Shown piece after piece: positions 49,199 through 57,474 of a stretch of 64,000 bases of DNA; the first letter of the stretch is position 1, and every line of letters starts with the position of its first letter. Position numbers and translations under genes: made by a program. Source of the DNA: Patescibacterium sp964540895. GTDB lineage: Bacteria > Patescibacteriota > Patescibacteriia > Patescibacteriales > Patescibacteriaceae. The notes under the pieces were generated by a model. It made no database searches, was not told the DNA's origin, and saw only the letters and a list, made by a program, of their open reading frames with translations. The stretch covers positions 372,001 to 436,000 of the forward strand of contig CAZIOP010000001.1 of the NCBI GenBank assembly GCA_964540895.1. Direction: 5' to 3'.

Positions 49199-50419
49199 TT
49201 AGGAGTTGGCAATGACATTATACTTACCACCGGTTAATCGTTCGAACCGTTTCTTGTTCATGAGAGCTAAATCTATGGTGGTTTTTTTAACCATACGTTG
49301 TTTCATAACATGTTCAGTAATTTCTTTCTTAGTGAGCGGAGTACCAGCTTCTTCTAAGATTGAAGCAATAATATCAGCCACTGTACCTTTAGTATAACCC
49401 CACTCTTTAAGAGCATACAAACCACGGCCAACTAAGACATACTTGTCATCTAAAATAAGTTCATTATGAACCGTAGCAGTATTTACTTTTTTGCCATCAA
49501 AACCAGTTTCATTAATTTTCTTGGCAATTAACTGATAATGTAGTGGTTTACCATTATGCTTCAAAACCAAGTAAATCTTGTCATTGATAGTTTTAGGTTT
49601 GACATCACGCCATTCGCGATGGCCCCAGTCACCAAACTTATTCTGCTCAATGTCAGTCATAGCCCGTAACAGCGAATACAGAGGTTTTAGTTCATTAGCA
49701 ACACCAGCATCTTGAACCGGCAAGACTTGTTCTAAGGTTTTCAAAAGATCTAAACTTTCCTTGGAAGAGCTTAGTTTACCTTGATGTTTTTTATATGAAT
49801 CCAATTTAGTTGTAGCATCAACTAGGTCAGTTGTTAGGAATAAATGCTTAGCAGCTTTTACATTACGTAGTAAATCTTGAGCTACCTCTTCTAAATGTTC
49901 AAATTCTTGATATTTAAGACTAAGTAATGGGTTAAAATGACGCAGGTTATCAGTTTCTTTATAATCAGAGTCAAGGATTCGTCCTAGGATGAAATTAAAG
50001 TGATTGCGGAAGACTTCATTGTCAGTATTTTTTAGTTTGTCTGGATCTAGGGCAAGAACTAAAAGAATATCAAATAAATATTCCTTATCCATAGCTCCAC
50101 CATGATCTTCCAATAACTGGTTAACAAGAGTTCGTAAATCACTGACAATTTCTGTAATCTTTTCTACTTTTTTGATCTTATTAATACTACCAGTTTCAAT
50201 CTGACGAATACGTTCACGAGTTAAATGATGAGTTTGTCCGATTTCTTCAAGCGTTGCTTTCTTTGGTTGGTTTAAGCCAAAACGACGTTTTAAAATATCC
50301 TGTTCGCGTTCGTTAAGGTTGGTAAATAATTTTTCAATCATTTCCATAACATCAAGATGACCGATTTTCTCGGCCTGAACTTGGTTCATAATTGTATCTA
50401 GTATTGAATTTGTCGCCAT
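49199..50419 (-). CDS. Sigma-70 region 4 / HARE-HTH fusion regulator
   Basis: A 406-residue protein. Residues 25-90 are sigma-70 region 4 (LNEREQDILKRRFGLNQPKKATLEEIGQ and LTRERIRQIE, the -35-binding helix-turn-helix). A long helical part follows. Residues 270-345 (TINDKIYLVLKHNGKPLHYQLIAKKINETGF, ending LYALKEWGY) match the HARE-HTH domain seen in RNA polymerase delta. Another winged-helix-like part (GTVADIIASILEEAGTPLTKKEITEHV) ends the chain. Regions 2 and 3 are absent, so it is not a complete sigma factor. Confidence 0.82.
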   Translation of the reverse strand: MATNSILDTIMNQVQAEKIGHLDVMEMIEKLFTNLNEREQDILKRRFGLNQPKKATLEEIGQTHHLTRERIRQIETGSINKIKKVEKITEIVSDLRTLVNQLLEDHGGAMDKEYLFDILLVLALDPDKLKNTDNEVFRNHFNFILGRILDSDYKETDNLRHFNPLLSLKYQEFEHLEEVAQDLLRNVKAAKHLFLTTDLVDATTKLDSYKKHQGKLSSSKESLDLLKTLEQVLPVQDAGVANELKPLYSLLRAMTDIEQNKFGDWGHREWRDVKPKTINDKIYLVLKHNGKPLHYQLIAKKINETGFDGKKVNTATVHNELILDDKYVLVGRGLYALKEWGYTKGTVADIIASILEEAGTPLTKKEITEHVMKQRMVKKTTIDLALMNKKRFERLTGGKYNVIANS

Positions 50420-50505
50420 ATTAAGGTGTTAAACATTAAAGCCGTACAAACAGGAACTAAACGCCTAAATGTCTCAAATGATTAATAAAATTATAGATGA
50501 TTTGA

Positions 50506-50534
50506 AGTATAGCATAAAACATAAAAATAGTCAA
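50506..50534 (-). promoter_or_regulatory. Promoter of the sigma-4/HARE regulator
   Basis: TTGACT (rc of 50529-50534), 17 bases, TATACT (rc of 50506-50511) preceded by TGC (extended -10): one of the best promoters here, with a leader of about 80 bases. Upstream, 50535-50655 holds two small hairpins after the malic enzyme gene (CTAGTC/GACTAG and CCTAG/CTAGG) without T runs. Confidence 0.8.
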
Positions 50535-50655
50535 CACAGATATTTTGGCTATTTTTAGCTTTATATTAGGTATTTTAAGTATTTTTTCTACTGAATCCCT
50601 AGCATCATATCTAGGTATACCACTTACTGACTCCCCCGTCTAGTCCCTCGACTAG

Positions 50656-51798
50656 TTATCGTATAGCCTTGGCCACTGCTTTAACCACTCGTTCATCAAA
50701 CATGTCAGGGATAATATATTCACTTGTAGGTTTCTTCACTAACGCTGCTAAACCATGCGCCGCTCTAACTAACATTTTTTCTGTTATTATCTTAACATTG
50801 TTATCAAGTGCCCCTCTAAAAATTCCAGGAAAACCCAAAGAATTATTGAGTTGATTAGGAAAATCTGAACGACCCGTGGCAATCACCGCTGCTCCAGCTT
50901 TTTTGGCATCAACTGGCATTATTTCCGGAATTGGATTAGACAAGGCAAAAACAATTGGCTTTGTTTTCATGCTTTTAATATGAGCCGAGGTTAATAACCC
51001 TGGTTTTGAAACACCAATGAAAACATCACTTTCTTTCATAGCCACTGATAAATCGCCGGAAATATTGAGGCGGTTAGTTTTCTGTAACAAGGCTTTTTTA
51101 TGGACATCCAAATCTTTTCGCTTCTTGCTAATAATACCCTGACTATCGAGCATAATTAAATTACCAACGCCATAACTTAAAATAATACTGGCTATTGCCT
51201 GTCCCGCTGCTCCTGCACCAGAAATTAGTATTGTACTTTTGGCAGCTGATTTTTTCACTACCTTCAGAGCATTAATCAAACCCGCTAATACAACCATGGC
51301 AGTACCATGCTGATCATCATGAAAAACCGGGATATCAAGTGTAGCTCGTAATCGTTTCTCAATTTCAAAACAACGAGGTGCGCTAATATCTTCTAAATTA
51401 ATACCACCAAAACCAGGCGATACAGCAATCACTGTCTTAATAATTTCTTCTGTGTCTTGAGTAGATAGTACCAACGGAAAAGCATCAATTCCTGCCATAG
51501 CTTTGAAAATCATAGCCTTGCCTTCCATAACTGGTAATGCACCTAAGGGACCAATATTACCTAACCCAAGTACAGCTGAACCATCGGAAATAACCGCCAC
51601 AGTGTTGCCTTTACTCGTATAATCACGAGCCTCTTTAGGGTGAGTTGTTACATAGGAAGATACTGCAGCTACACCTGGTGTATAAAAAATATTTAAATCC
51701 TTTTTAGAACGAAGTGCTGCTTTGGGCATTACTGAAATCTTGCCCTTAAGTTTTTTGTGAGCTCGTAAGGCTTTAATTGAAAGCGGGTTTTTTATCAT
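50656..51798 (-). CDS. NAD(P)-dependent malic enzyme, short form
   Basis: A 380-residue oxaloacetate-decarboxylating malate dehydrogenase. FYTPGVAAVS, AVISDGSAVLGLGNIGPLGALPVMEGKA and FHDDQHGTAMVVLAGLINAL are the catalytic and metal regions, and ILISGAGAAGQAIASIIL is the Rossmann nucleotide site. It converts malate to pyruvate and CO2 with NAD(P)H formation. It lacks the C-terminal phosphotransacetylase-like part of long forms. Near-leaderless promoter at 51811-51839. Confidence 0.93.
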   Translation of the reverse strand: MIKNPLSIKALRAHKKLKGKISVMPKAALRSKKDLNIFYTPGVAAVSSYVTTHPKEARDYTSKGNTVAVISDGSAVLGLGNIGPLGALPVMEGKAMIFKAMAGIDAFPLVLSTQDTEEIIKTVIAVSPGFGGINLEDISAPRCFEIEKRLRATLDIPVFHDDQHGTAMVVLAGLINALKVVKKSAAKSTILISGAGAAGQAIASIILSYGVGNLIMLDSQGIISKKRKDLDVHKKALLQKTNRLNISGDLSVAMKESDVFIGVSKPGLLTSAHIKSMKTKPIVFALSNPIPEIMPVDAKKAGAAVIATGRSDFPNQLNNSLGFPGIFRGALDNNVKIITEKMLVRAAHGLAALVKKPTSEYIIPDMFDERVVKAVAKAIR

Positions 51799-51810
51799 AT
51801 AGTTCTCTTT

Positions 51811-51839
51811 AGAATATCATCTTCTAAGGAGTGAGACAA
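51811..51839 (-). promoter_or_regulatory. Promoter of the malic enzyme gene
   Basis: TTGTCT (rc of 51834-51839), 17 bases, TATTCT (rc of 51811-51816) with TGA before it; leader of about 5 bases. Confidence 0.6.
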
Positions 51840-51854
51840 TTAGCTGGATATTAA

Positions 51855-51884
51855 AAAACCTCAGCAAATTACTACTGAGGTTTT
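51855..51884 (-). terminator. Terminator after the gene at 51908
   Basis: AAAACCTCAG pairs perfectly with CTGAGGTTTT around 10 bases, with a T run on the minus strand. Confidence 0.85.
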
Positions 51885-51907
51885 ACAAAAAATAATATAA
51901 AATTTTC

Positions 51908-52537
51908 TTATTGTTTCGGAAATAAATTAAATATTAACTTTGCAAAAATTTTTTTTGCATCTTCAATTTCTTTATTTGAAGATATTTTATTCTTCTTTAC
52001 TTCTTTATCAATTATTCTAAGTAGATAACTTCTCATTTTATTATTTCCGTTTATTACTTGACTTTGTTTAGTTGAATTGACATAGGGCATTATATCTTCT
52101 GGTGCCCATAATTCAACCCATTTTAAAAAAACGTAATAATGTGTTTCTACTAGCAGACATAGTGCTATTGCTCCTGCGCTATTTTTTTTAATATCAGTGC
52201 TTTGATAAATGATTTTTTTTGCTTTCCTTACAATTGATGGAATTGGGAAATTTACTGTTTTTCTTCCTTTACAAATCACTCTAAACTCATCAGTATGATC
52301 AATAAAATAATTCTCAAAGTGATCAGGTAATTTAAAAATAATTTTCCATTTATGATTAACAACACCTTGAAATTTTTCCATTAAATGTAGCCAATACTCG
52401 AGTATATACGAAATTGAACATACAAAATTATAAACTATTTTTCTCCTTAGAACCGGATTTTTTATTTTTAATAATTCTCTATTACAAGATTTTGCTGCAG
52501 TGTTTAGGTAAATTTCAAACGGCTGTTTATTTTTCAT
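51908..52537 (-). CDS. Hypothetical protein with a structured leader
   Basis: A 209-residue basic, Lys-rich protein that I do not recognise. It appears mainly helical (KIVYNFVCSISYILEYWLHLMEKF; AIALCLLVETHYYVFLKWVELW), without a signal peptide. It has its own promoter within the end of the GIY-YIG gene, a leader of about 86 bases with a nested inverted repeat and its own terminator, so it is an independent unit, AT-rich and probably acquired. No SD is evident. Confidence 0.55.
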   Translation of the reverse strand: MKNKQPFEIYLNTAAKSCNRELLKIKNPVLRRKIVYNFVCSISYILEYWLHLMEKFQGVVNHKWKIIFKLPDHFENYFIDHTDEFRVICKGRKTVNFPIPSIVRKAKKIIYQSTDIKKNSAGAIALCLLVETHYYVFLKWVELWAPEDIMPYVNSTKQSQVINGNNKMRSYLLRIIDKEVKKNKISSNKEIEDAKKIFAKLIFNLFPKQ

Positions 52538-52551
52538 TTTAATTTTATTTT

Positions 52552-52610
52552 TAAGTTAACGGATTATCTGTACTCTCAGAGAGGAAGGCCACAGACAAAC
52601 CGTTAACTTT
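52552..52610 (-). other. Nested inverted repeat in the leader of the gene at 51908
   Basis: AAGTTAACGG and CCGTTAACTT form a perfect 10-bp outer stem; inside, TCTGT pairs with ACAGA, and CTCTCTGAGAG lies in the centre. CTGAGAGTA occurs here and again next to the -10 box about 55 bases upstream. Coordinates are accurate to a few bases. Confidence 0.6.
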
Positions 52611-52629
52611 TGTAAAAGAACATTAGACC

Positions 52630-52657
52630 AGTATACTCTCAGTTTTCTATTTGTCAA
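52630..52657 (-). promoter_or_regulatory. Promoter of the gene at 51908
   Basis: TTGACA (rc of 52652-52657), 16 bases, TATACT (rc of 52630-52635). The -35 overlaps the last codons (Val-Asp-Lys) of the GIY-YIG gene. Confidence 0.75.
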
Positions 52658-52901
52658 CCTTTTTTGCTTTGATTAACGCTAATTTTTGTTGAGCTGACAA
52701 ACGCTTAATCTCGGCCTCTCGTTTCAAGGCTTGGCTTCGATTTGAAACTGTCTCAATATAGACAATCTTCTTTGGTTTATGAGACCGGGTATAATGACCG
52801 CCCTTACCTTCGCAGTGCTCCTGTAACCTTCTGTCCACATCAGTCGTGATACCAGTATATAAACTGTTATCAACGCATTGTAAGATATAAACAAAATACA
52901 T
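52647..52901 (-). CDS. GIY-YIG domain nuclease, YhbQ-like
   Basis: An 84-residue single-domain protein. YFVYILQCVDNSLYTGIT contains the divergent GIY-YIG pair (VYI and YTG), then the catalytic Arg in DVDRRLQEHCEGKGGHYTR and Glu in REAEIKRLS. This UPF0213/YhbQ type acts on branched or damaged DNA in some bacteria, otherwise unknown. It starts directly at the stop of the glycosyltransferase gene. Confidence 0.9.
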   Translation of the reverse strand: MYFVYILQCVDNSLYTGITTDVDRRLQEHCEGKGGHYTRSHKPKKIVYIETVSNRSQALKREAEIKRLSAQQKLALIKAKKVDK

Positions 52902-53609
52902 TTATTCGTAATCTTTACTAAAATAAACTTTAAGAAAAGCTCGAGTATATTTAGTCTGTAACCTAACTAACCCTTCCTTCTCAAAGCGTCTTGGAGAACT
53001 TTTTACTATTAAGTTAGGGTCAAATATCACCTTACCCACCCGTCGACTTAACAGCGTAGCTGTAGCTGTATCATCGCCCCAGAAAGCCAGAGGTGGCAAC
53101 CCACCAATGGTATTAATAGCTGATCGCCAAATAGCAGAATTACCGAAAATCATAATTCCAGTTTTCCGGCCAAAAATAAAATACATGATATGTGCTAAGC
53201 GTGGAAATAATATGCTATTAAAAAAGAAGGCAGCCAAAGCACTAAAGCCTGTAAAACCATAGTCATATGGTCCAGAAACTGCGGCTACACCATTTTGACG
53301 TAAATTTTTTTCAATACGCTGTAACCAGTCACGACCAGGCACACAATCAGCATCTAAAAAAGCGACTATTTTCCCTTTTGAAACCATTACGCCTCTTTGA
53401 CGAGCAAAATTTGTACCTTGTAATTTTTCAGAAATAACAATATCTGCCCCGGCTTGTTTGGCAATACGGGTAGTACCATCAGTTGATCGATTATCTACAA
53501 TAATAATTTCGTAATCGGAGCGAGGTATATTTTGATGTTGCAAGGCTTTTATCCCCCGTTTGATATTTTTTGCCTCATTCAAGGCAGGAATCACAATTGA
53601 AAATTTCAT
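52902..53609 (-). CDS. Family 2 glycosyltransferase
   Basis: A 235-residue GT-A enzyme with FSIVIPALNEAKNI, IIIVDNRSTDGT, the DxD-like FLDADCVPG and WGDDTATATLLSRR as acceptor region. One hydrophobic stretch (FSALAAFFFNSILF) may sit in the membrane. Likely transfers a sugar to a lipid or surface glycan. It is 2 bases after the DedA gene and followed directly by the GIY-YIG gene. Confidence 0.87.
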   Translation of the reverse strand: MKFSIVIPALNEAKNIKRGIKALQHQNIPRSDYEIIIVDNRSTDGTTRIAKQAGADIVISEKLQGTNFARQRGVMVSKGKIVAFLDADCVPGRDWLQRIEKNLRQNGVAAVSGPYDYGFTGFSALAAFFFNSILFPRLAHIMYFIFGRKTGIMIFGNSAIWRSAINTIGGLPPLAFWGDDTATATLLSRRVGKVIFDPNLIVKSSPRRFEKEGLVRLQTKYTRAFLKVYFSKDYE

Positions 53610-53611
53610 AG

Positions 53612-54208
53612 TTACTTTCGTGTTTGTATCATATCATATAACCGCACCACTAGTAGATAGACAATGATAATAAATACAACAACTAACACTGATTGCATAA
53701 AACCAAAGTAGCTAGACATATTTTCCCAAGTCGGACCAATAATTTTTCCGAGTAACACATAACCACCACTCCAGGTAATGGCTGACAATATAACGGCTGG
53801 TATAAATTCTTTGGGTGGTAGTCGTAGTAAACCAGCTGCTACTGAAGCATAACCGCGTAGTAACGGTAATAATCTACCAATATAAATACCAAATCGACCG
53901 CGATGTGAGAGATAGGTGACTAATTGATTAATTTTTTTGTTAGGTAAAAATCTGATTTTCTTCATCAATCGCTGACCGAAATAATAGAAAACAAGATACA
54001 CAAGCGTAGTACCAATAACATCTGCGGCCACTACTGTCATGAACACCAAGGTAAAATCTAACTTTCCTATTGATGTTAAATAACCAGAAAAAATTAAGAT
54101 TAACTCATTGGGTACAGGATTAGGTAGTCCTAATTCTTGTAAAAAAACCAAGCCAAAAATTGTCAGATAACCATACTCAACAATATACGATATTAGTTCT
54201 GGAGGCAT
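53612..54208 (-). CDS. DedA family membrane protein
   Basis: A 198-residue protein with the DedA pattern: LQELGLPNPVPNELILIFSGYL near the N-terminus, and GIYIGRLLPLLRGYASVAAGLLRLPPKEFI, with four to five membrane segments. DedA proteins act in lipid homeostasis; recent work ties some to undecaprenyl-phosphate or phospholipid flipping. That fits the nearby glycosyltransferase. Confidence 0.9.
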   Translation of the reverse strand: MPPELISYIVEYGYLTIFGLVFLQELGLPNPVPNELILIFSGYLTSIGKLDFTLVFMTVVAADVIGTTLVYLVFYYFGQRLMKKIRFLPNKKINQLVTYLSHRGRFGIYIGRLLPLLRGYASVAAGLLRLPPKEFIPAVILSAITWSGGYVLLGKIIGPTWENMSSYFGFMQSVLVVVFIIIVYLLVVRLYDMIQTRK

Positions 54209-54219
54209 AATATAAAAAT

Positions 54220-54660
54220 CTAAGCAGCCTTTCTAGAATCATGTAATATACCACTAAAGATTTCTAACATCCCGGATTGAACACCTTTTTCTTTAGCAAA
54301 CTCCTGAAAATCTTTATTATGTAAAATTTCCATACCTTTTTCTAAACCAATATTGGCAATGGCTTGCATTAAAGCTTTTAGAAAACTTTCTTGCTCTAAT
54401 CCCCACCTATCAGATTTCTCGTGTAAAGCTTGAATATTGTTAGTAAATAAATCATTCTCTAAGAATGGTGCCAATAACTTTGCCTCTTCAATAGGTGATA
54501 TAAATCCCGACTCTCTTTTCTGTTGTATTACCTGATAGGCTTCATCAAGAGTTCTACACTTTTCAAGTGGCATTTCATTGGTATGCTCTAGATCTCTAGC
54601 ACTGTGCTCTAGTACAGAATCATCATGATTAGTTAGGTGAAAAAATTCTTTAAAACTCAT
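54220..54660 (-). CDS. Hypothetical helical protein
   Basis: A 146-residue soluble, acidic protein, probably all helical (LEHTNEMPLEKCRTLDEAYQVIQQKRESG; EESFLKALMQAIANIGLEKGMEIL). I recognise no family and no catalytic motif. It lies 1 base after the methyltransferase gene and 11 bases before DedA. Confidence 0.55.
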   Translation of the reverse strand: MSFKEFFHLTNHDDSVLEHSARDLEHTNEMPLEKCRTLDEAYQVIQQKRESGFISPIEEAKLLAPFLENDLFTNNIQALHEKSDRWGLEQESFLKALMQAIANIGLEKGMEILHNKDFQEFAKEKGVQSGMLEIFSGILHDSRKAA

Positions 54661-54661
54661 A

Positions 54662-55345
54662 TTATTTTTGCATATAGGCTAACCAATAGTTACGTTTGTA
54701 GGATTGACCTTTAAAACGAACATAATTAGTTTTTTTCATAAGACGTAGTATTTTAAAATAAGCACCATACATAGCTCTAAAATCTTCTTCACTAAATACT
54801 CGCTCGACTAAGTCCATATCTTTATTAAGATACGTATCATATTCTGGACCTGGAAATTTTAATAATAAATTCTTGGCGTTTTTGTCACCATCCTTACATA
54901 AACTTTTCACAAACATACAGCCTGAATCTTTCAAAACACGATGTACTTCTGTTAGATATATTTTTCTTTCTGACTCATTTAATGAGTTAGATGACATAAT
55001 ATCTAGAACCACATCAAAACTATTATTTTCAAACGGTAGGGCTGCGCCGAAACTTCCTACCTGAAAATTTACCTTAATATCTTTGCCTAGAGCTCGTTCA
55101 CGAGCCAGATTCACGGCTGTAGGGGATAACTCAATTCCCTCAACTGTATTACCAAGTCTCCCCAGATAATTACTATTTCGTCCTGTACCAGACCCTAAAT
55201 CCAAAACTGACAATCCCTCTACTACTATCCCCTGTTGTTTTCTCAAAAATTTTATAAAATTTTTAACATCAGTTTGTGGTTCAGCTTTTTTTGTTAGTAA
55301 TTGAGGGTTCCGATACTCTCGTTCCCAGACTGCTGTTTGAGCCAT
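54662..55345 (-). CDS. SAM-dependent methyltransferase, class I
   Basis: A 227-residue Rossmann-fold methyltransferase. Motif I is VLDLGSGTGRNSNYL near residue 44, motif II VEGIELSP (acidic residue for SAM ribose), PFENNSFDVVLDI is motif IV and VLKDSGCMFVKSL motif VI. The substrate cannot be told; it may be a small molecule or a lipid quinone precursor. Confidence 0.88.
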   Translation of the reverse strand: MAQTAVWEREYRNPQLLTKKAEPQTDVKNFIKFLRKQQGIVVEGLSVLDLGSGTGRNSNYLGRLGNTVEGIELSPTAVNLARERALGKDIKVNFQVGSFGAALPFENNSFDVVLDIMSSNSLNESERKIYLTEVHRVLKDSGCMFVKSLCKDGDKNAKNLLLKFPGPEYDTYLNKDMDLVERVFSEEDFRAMYGAYFKILRLMKKTNYVRFKGQSYKRNYWLAYMQK

Positions 55346-55357
55346 AGTATGTATTGG

Positions 55358-55786
55358 CTATTTAATAAAAATAGTAGCTAAAACACCGGCTGTTACTAAA
55401 GCACCGCCCAAAACATTGCCGACAGTTGGTTTTTCTCCAAGTACAATGAACGCTAAGATAATTGTTAAGGCCAAACTCAATTTATCAATCGGTGCTACCC
55501 GAGAGGCTTCACCTATTTGCAAGGCTTTATAGTAAAAAAGCCATGACAAACCAGTAGCAATAGCGGAAAGAATAATAAAAGTATACGAAAACTTAGAAAT
55601 CTTTAAGAGGTCAGCTGCGTTACCTTGCAAAGCTACCACTCCCCACGCAAAGAAGACAATAATCACTGTGCGTATGGCAACTGCTAAATTACTATCAATC
55701 CCCTTGATACCAATCTTGCCAAAAATAGCAACTAGCGAAGCAAAGAAAGCTGAAAGAATAGCATATAGAATCCAACTCATATTCAT
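55358..55786 (-). CDS. Single-EamA-domain transporter
   Basis: A 142-residue protein with five membrane segments: ILYAILSAFFASLVAIFGKIGI, AVAIRTVIIVFFAWGVV, GLSWLFYYKALQIGEASRVAPIDKLSLALTIILAFIVLGEKPTVGNVLGGALVTAGVL. It corresponds to one half of a ten-helix drug/metabolite transporter and probably works as a dimer. The substrate is unknown. It overlaps the glycosylase gene by 4 bases. Confidence 0.9.
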   Translation of the reverse strand: MNMSWILYAILSAFFASLVAIFGKIGIKGIDSNLAVAIRTVIIVFFAWGVVALQGNAADLLKISKFSYTFIILSAIATGLSWLFYYKALQIGEASRVAPIDKLSLALTIILAFIVLGEKPTVGNVLGGALVTAGVLATIFIK

Positions 55787-56127
55787 TTCTTAGTTAATAA
55801 ACAATCGCATGGTTTAGCTGTTAATAATTTCCGTTGTTGATTAACACTATCAATTAATACAGACTGCTTGGCACTTCCGGTAGCTAATCGTCGATCTAAA
55901 TCAGAAGCATGTCGGTAACCTCGTTTTTTCATCTCACGAACTAAGGCTTCATGACGGATATATAATGCTTTTAACTTACCAACCCATCGCTTAGTTTCTG
56001 GGTGACGTGAATAGCCACCTTGACCACCATGTTTCGTTAATATGTTCCATAAGCCATGTAATTCTCGATGTTCACCCAACAAATGCTTGCGACAGAGTAG
56101 TGAAACATCAACATCCCAAATTCGCAT
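55783..56127 (-). CDS. T4 endonuclease V-like pyrimidine dimer DNA glycosylase family
   Basis: A 114-residue protein. MRIWDVDVSLLCRKHLLGEHRELHGLW aligns with T4 endonuclease V (HLMAEYRELPR); Glu22 in EHREL corresponds to the catalytic Glu23. The rest (GGYSRHPETKRWVGKLKALYIRHEALVREMKKRGYRH) follows the family. T4 uses an N-terminal Thr as nucleophile; here the start Met occupies the place of that Thr, and Arg follows. Repair of UV photoproducts is the natural proposal. Confidence 0.8.
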   Translation of the reverse strand: MRIWDVDVSLLCRKHLLGEHRELHGLWNILTKHGGQGGYSRHPETKRWVGKLKALYIRHEALVREMKKRGYRHASDLDRRLATGSAKQSVLIDSVNQQRKLLTAKPCDCLLTKK

Positions 56128-56179
56128 AAATAGTTTTATATCATTAAGTATACCGCCTTTAACAGCTGTCTAGCAATAA

Positions 56180-56746
56180 TTAAAATAACAACTTCCCTGC
56201 CTTAGTTAGAGCTTTTCGTCTAGCTGCGTAATCTGGTATTGTCTCAGCCACGAGCTTCCAAAACCTACTGGAATGATTCATTTCCTTAATATGACAAAGC
56301 TCATGAACAATAACATAATCACGTAGCTCGGCTGGCACATGAAACAAGCGGTAATTAAAATTAAGGTTACCTCTTTTTGAACAACTTCCCCACCGTGTAC
56401 TTTGATTGCGAATGGTTATATTCTTGTACTTAAATCTATAATGAAGGTTAAAAAAATCTAACCGATCTTGAATTATAGTAAAGGCTTGTTGTTTATGCGT
56501 TTTGTAATCAGTCAGACTTTTGGCCCTAGGAGGGTCAATATCTTTAAGAATAGCTATTTTTTCCAAGAGCCATGCTTGTTTAGAAACCATAAGCCTCTCA
56601 ACTTGTCGGCGACTGCAGAGAAATGGTGCACTAACACGAACTAACCCACCCGGACGTATCGAGACACGAAGGGTACGTAAACCACGTTGACGGAATAGTT
56701 CGTAGGTAACTTTTTTGCCTTCTAATATAATCGAAAAAGTATTCAC
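56180..56746 (-). CDS. YgjP-like (DUF45/M48-related) metallopeptidase
   Basis: A 188-residue protein with a GTG start. RVSIRPGGLVRVSAPFLCSRRQVERL and the later STRWGSCSKRGNLNFNYRLFHVPAELRDYVIVHELCHIKEMNHSSRFW are typical of the YgjP family; HELCH is the zinc motif. Members are WLM-like peptidases, often near restriction systems, though none is seen here. Terminator of aqpZ lies just upstream. Confidence 0.88.
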   Translation of the reverse strand: MNTFSIILEGKKVTYELFRQRGLRTLRVSIRPGGLVRVSAPFLCSRRQVERLMVSKQAWLLEKIAILKDIDPPRAKSLTDYKTHKQQAFTIIQDRLDFFNLHYRFKYKNITIRNQSTRWGSCSKRGNLNFNYRLFHVPAELRDYVIVHELCHIKEMNHSSRFWKLVAETIPDYAARRKALTKAGKLLF

Positions 56747-56764
56747 ACTATGTTTCTATTACTA

Positions 56765-56790
56765 AAACAGCCGAGTATCCCCGGCTGTTT
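56765..56790 (-). terminator. Terminator after the aquaporin gene
   Basis: AAACAGCCG pairs perfectly with CGGCTGTTT around 8 bases. The minus-strand T run is short (TTTT). Confidence 0.78.
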
Positions 56791-56810
56791 CTTTTCTATA
56801 AATACTAATA

Positions 56811-57395
56811 TTAACCACGAAGATACTTGTAAGCTTGCATGCCTCCTACAGCACCAACAATTGGGCCAAGAATATACATCAGGTTAAATGAACTAATACC
56901 CAAAGCTACTGCTGGGTTAATAACACCGTTAGAACCCATTAAGGTTGCAAAAGCAATACCCAGTAATAATGAGCCACCAACCACTACTCCTGAGAGTTTG
57001 TTGGAAACTTCGCCGTACATAACCGCGGCAATACCAAAGGTAAAGAAGAAAGCACCAACTAACTCAGCCACCCCAACCATGATGTCAGTTGATAGTGTCA
57101 TAGTCGGCATATCAACGACTTGAGCCAAGAGGGTCAAAGCAGCTGCTGCACCAAAGAATTGACCAATGATATAACCAATACCATCTTCAGTGCTAATCTT
57201 TTTGATAGACCAAGCACCAATAGTCACAGCTGGATTAATGTGTGCTCCGGAAATATTGCCAACTGAGTACACAAACAAACCAAGCGTTACTGCCGCTAAG
57301 ACAGCGGTGGAAACCGGAAATTCTCCGGCTAATGACAGGCCAACGGCCAACGTTAACGCAAACGTACCGATCGCCTCAACAATGTATTTATTCAT
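56811..57395 (-). CDS. aqpZ: Aquaporin-type major intrinsic protein
   Basis: A 194-residue channel with six membrane helices and both half-helix NPA motifs: SGAHINPAVTIGAW and GVINPAVALGI. It is shorter than E. coli AqpZ (231) at loops. The selectivity filter cannot be settled by eye, so water or glycerol are both possible. TTGTTT-17-TATAAT at 57429-57457 is its promoter. Confidence 0.93.
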   Translation of the reverse strand: MNKYIVEAIGTFALTLAVGLSLAGEFPVSTAVLAAVTLGLFVYSVGNISGAHINPAVTIGAWSIKKISTEDGIGYIIGQFFGAAAALTLLAQVVDMPTMTLSTDIMVGVAELVGAFFFTFGIAAVMYGEVSNKLSGVVVGGSLLLGIAFATLMGSNGVINPAVALGISSFNLMYILGPIVGAVGGMQAYKYLRG

Positions 57396-57428
57396 ACATT
57401 AAGCTTAAGTTTAATAATAAGTACTTTA

Positions 57429-57457
57429 ATTATATAAAAAAAAATCAGAGCAAACAA
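57429..57457 (-). promoter_or_regulatory. Promoter of the aquaporin gene
   Basis: TTGTTT (rc of 57452-57457), 17 bases, TATAAT (rc of 57429-57434). Confidence 0.55.
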
Positions 57458-57474
57458 CCAAATCAGTCAAGAGC

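Noticed and set aside
50535..50655. A small RNA gene after malic enzyme, suggested by two hairpins
   Set aside because: The stems are only 5-6 bp, without a T run or a convincing promoter, so I list them only in the nearby promoter entry.
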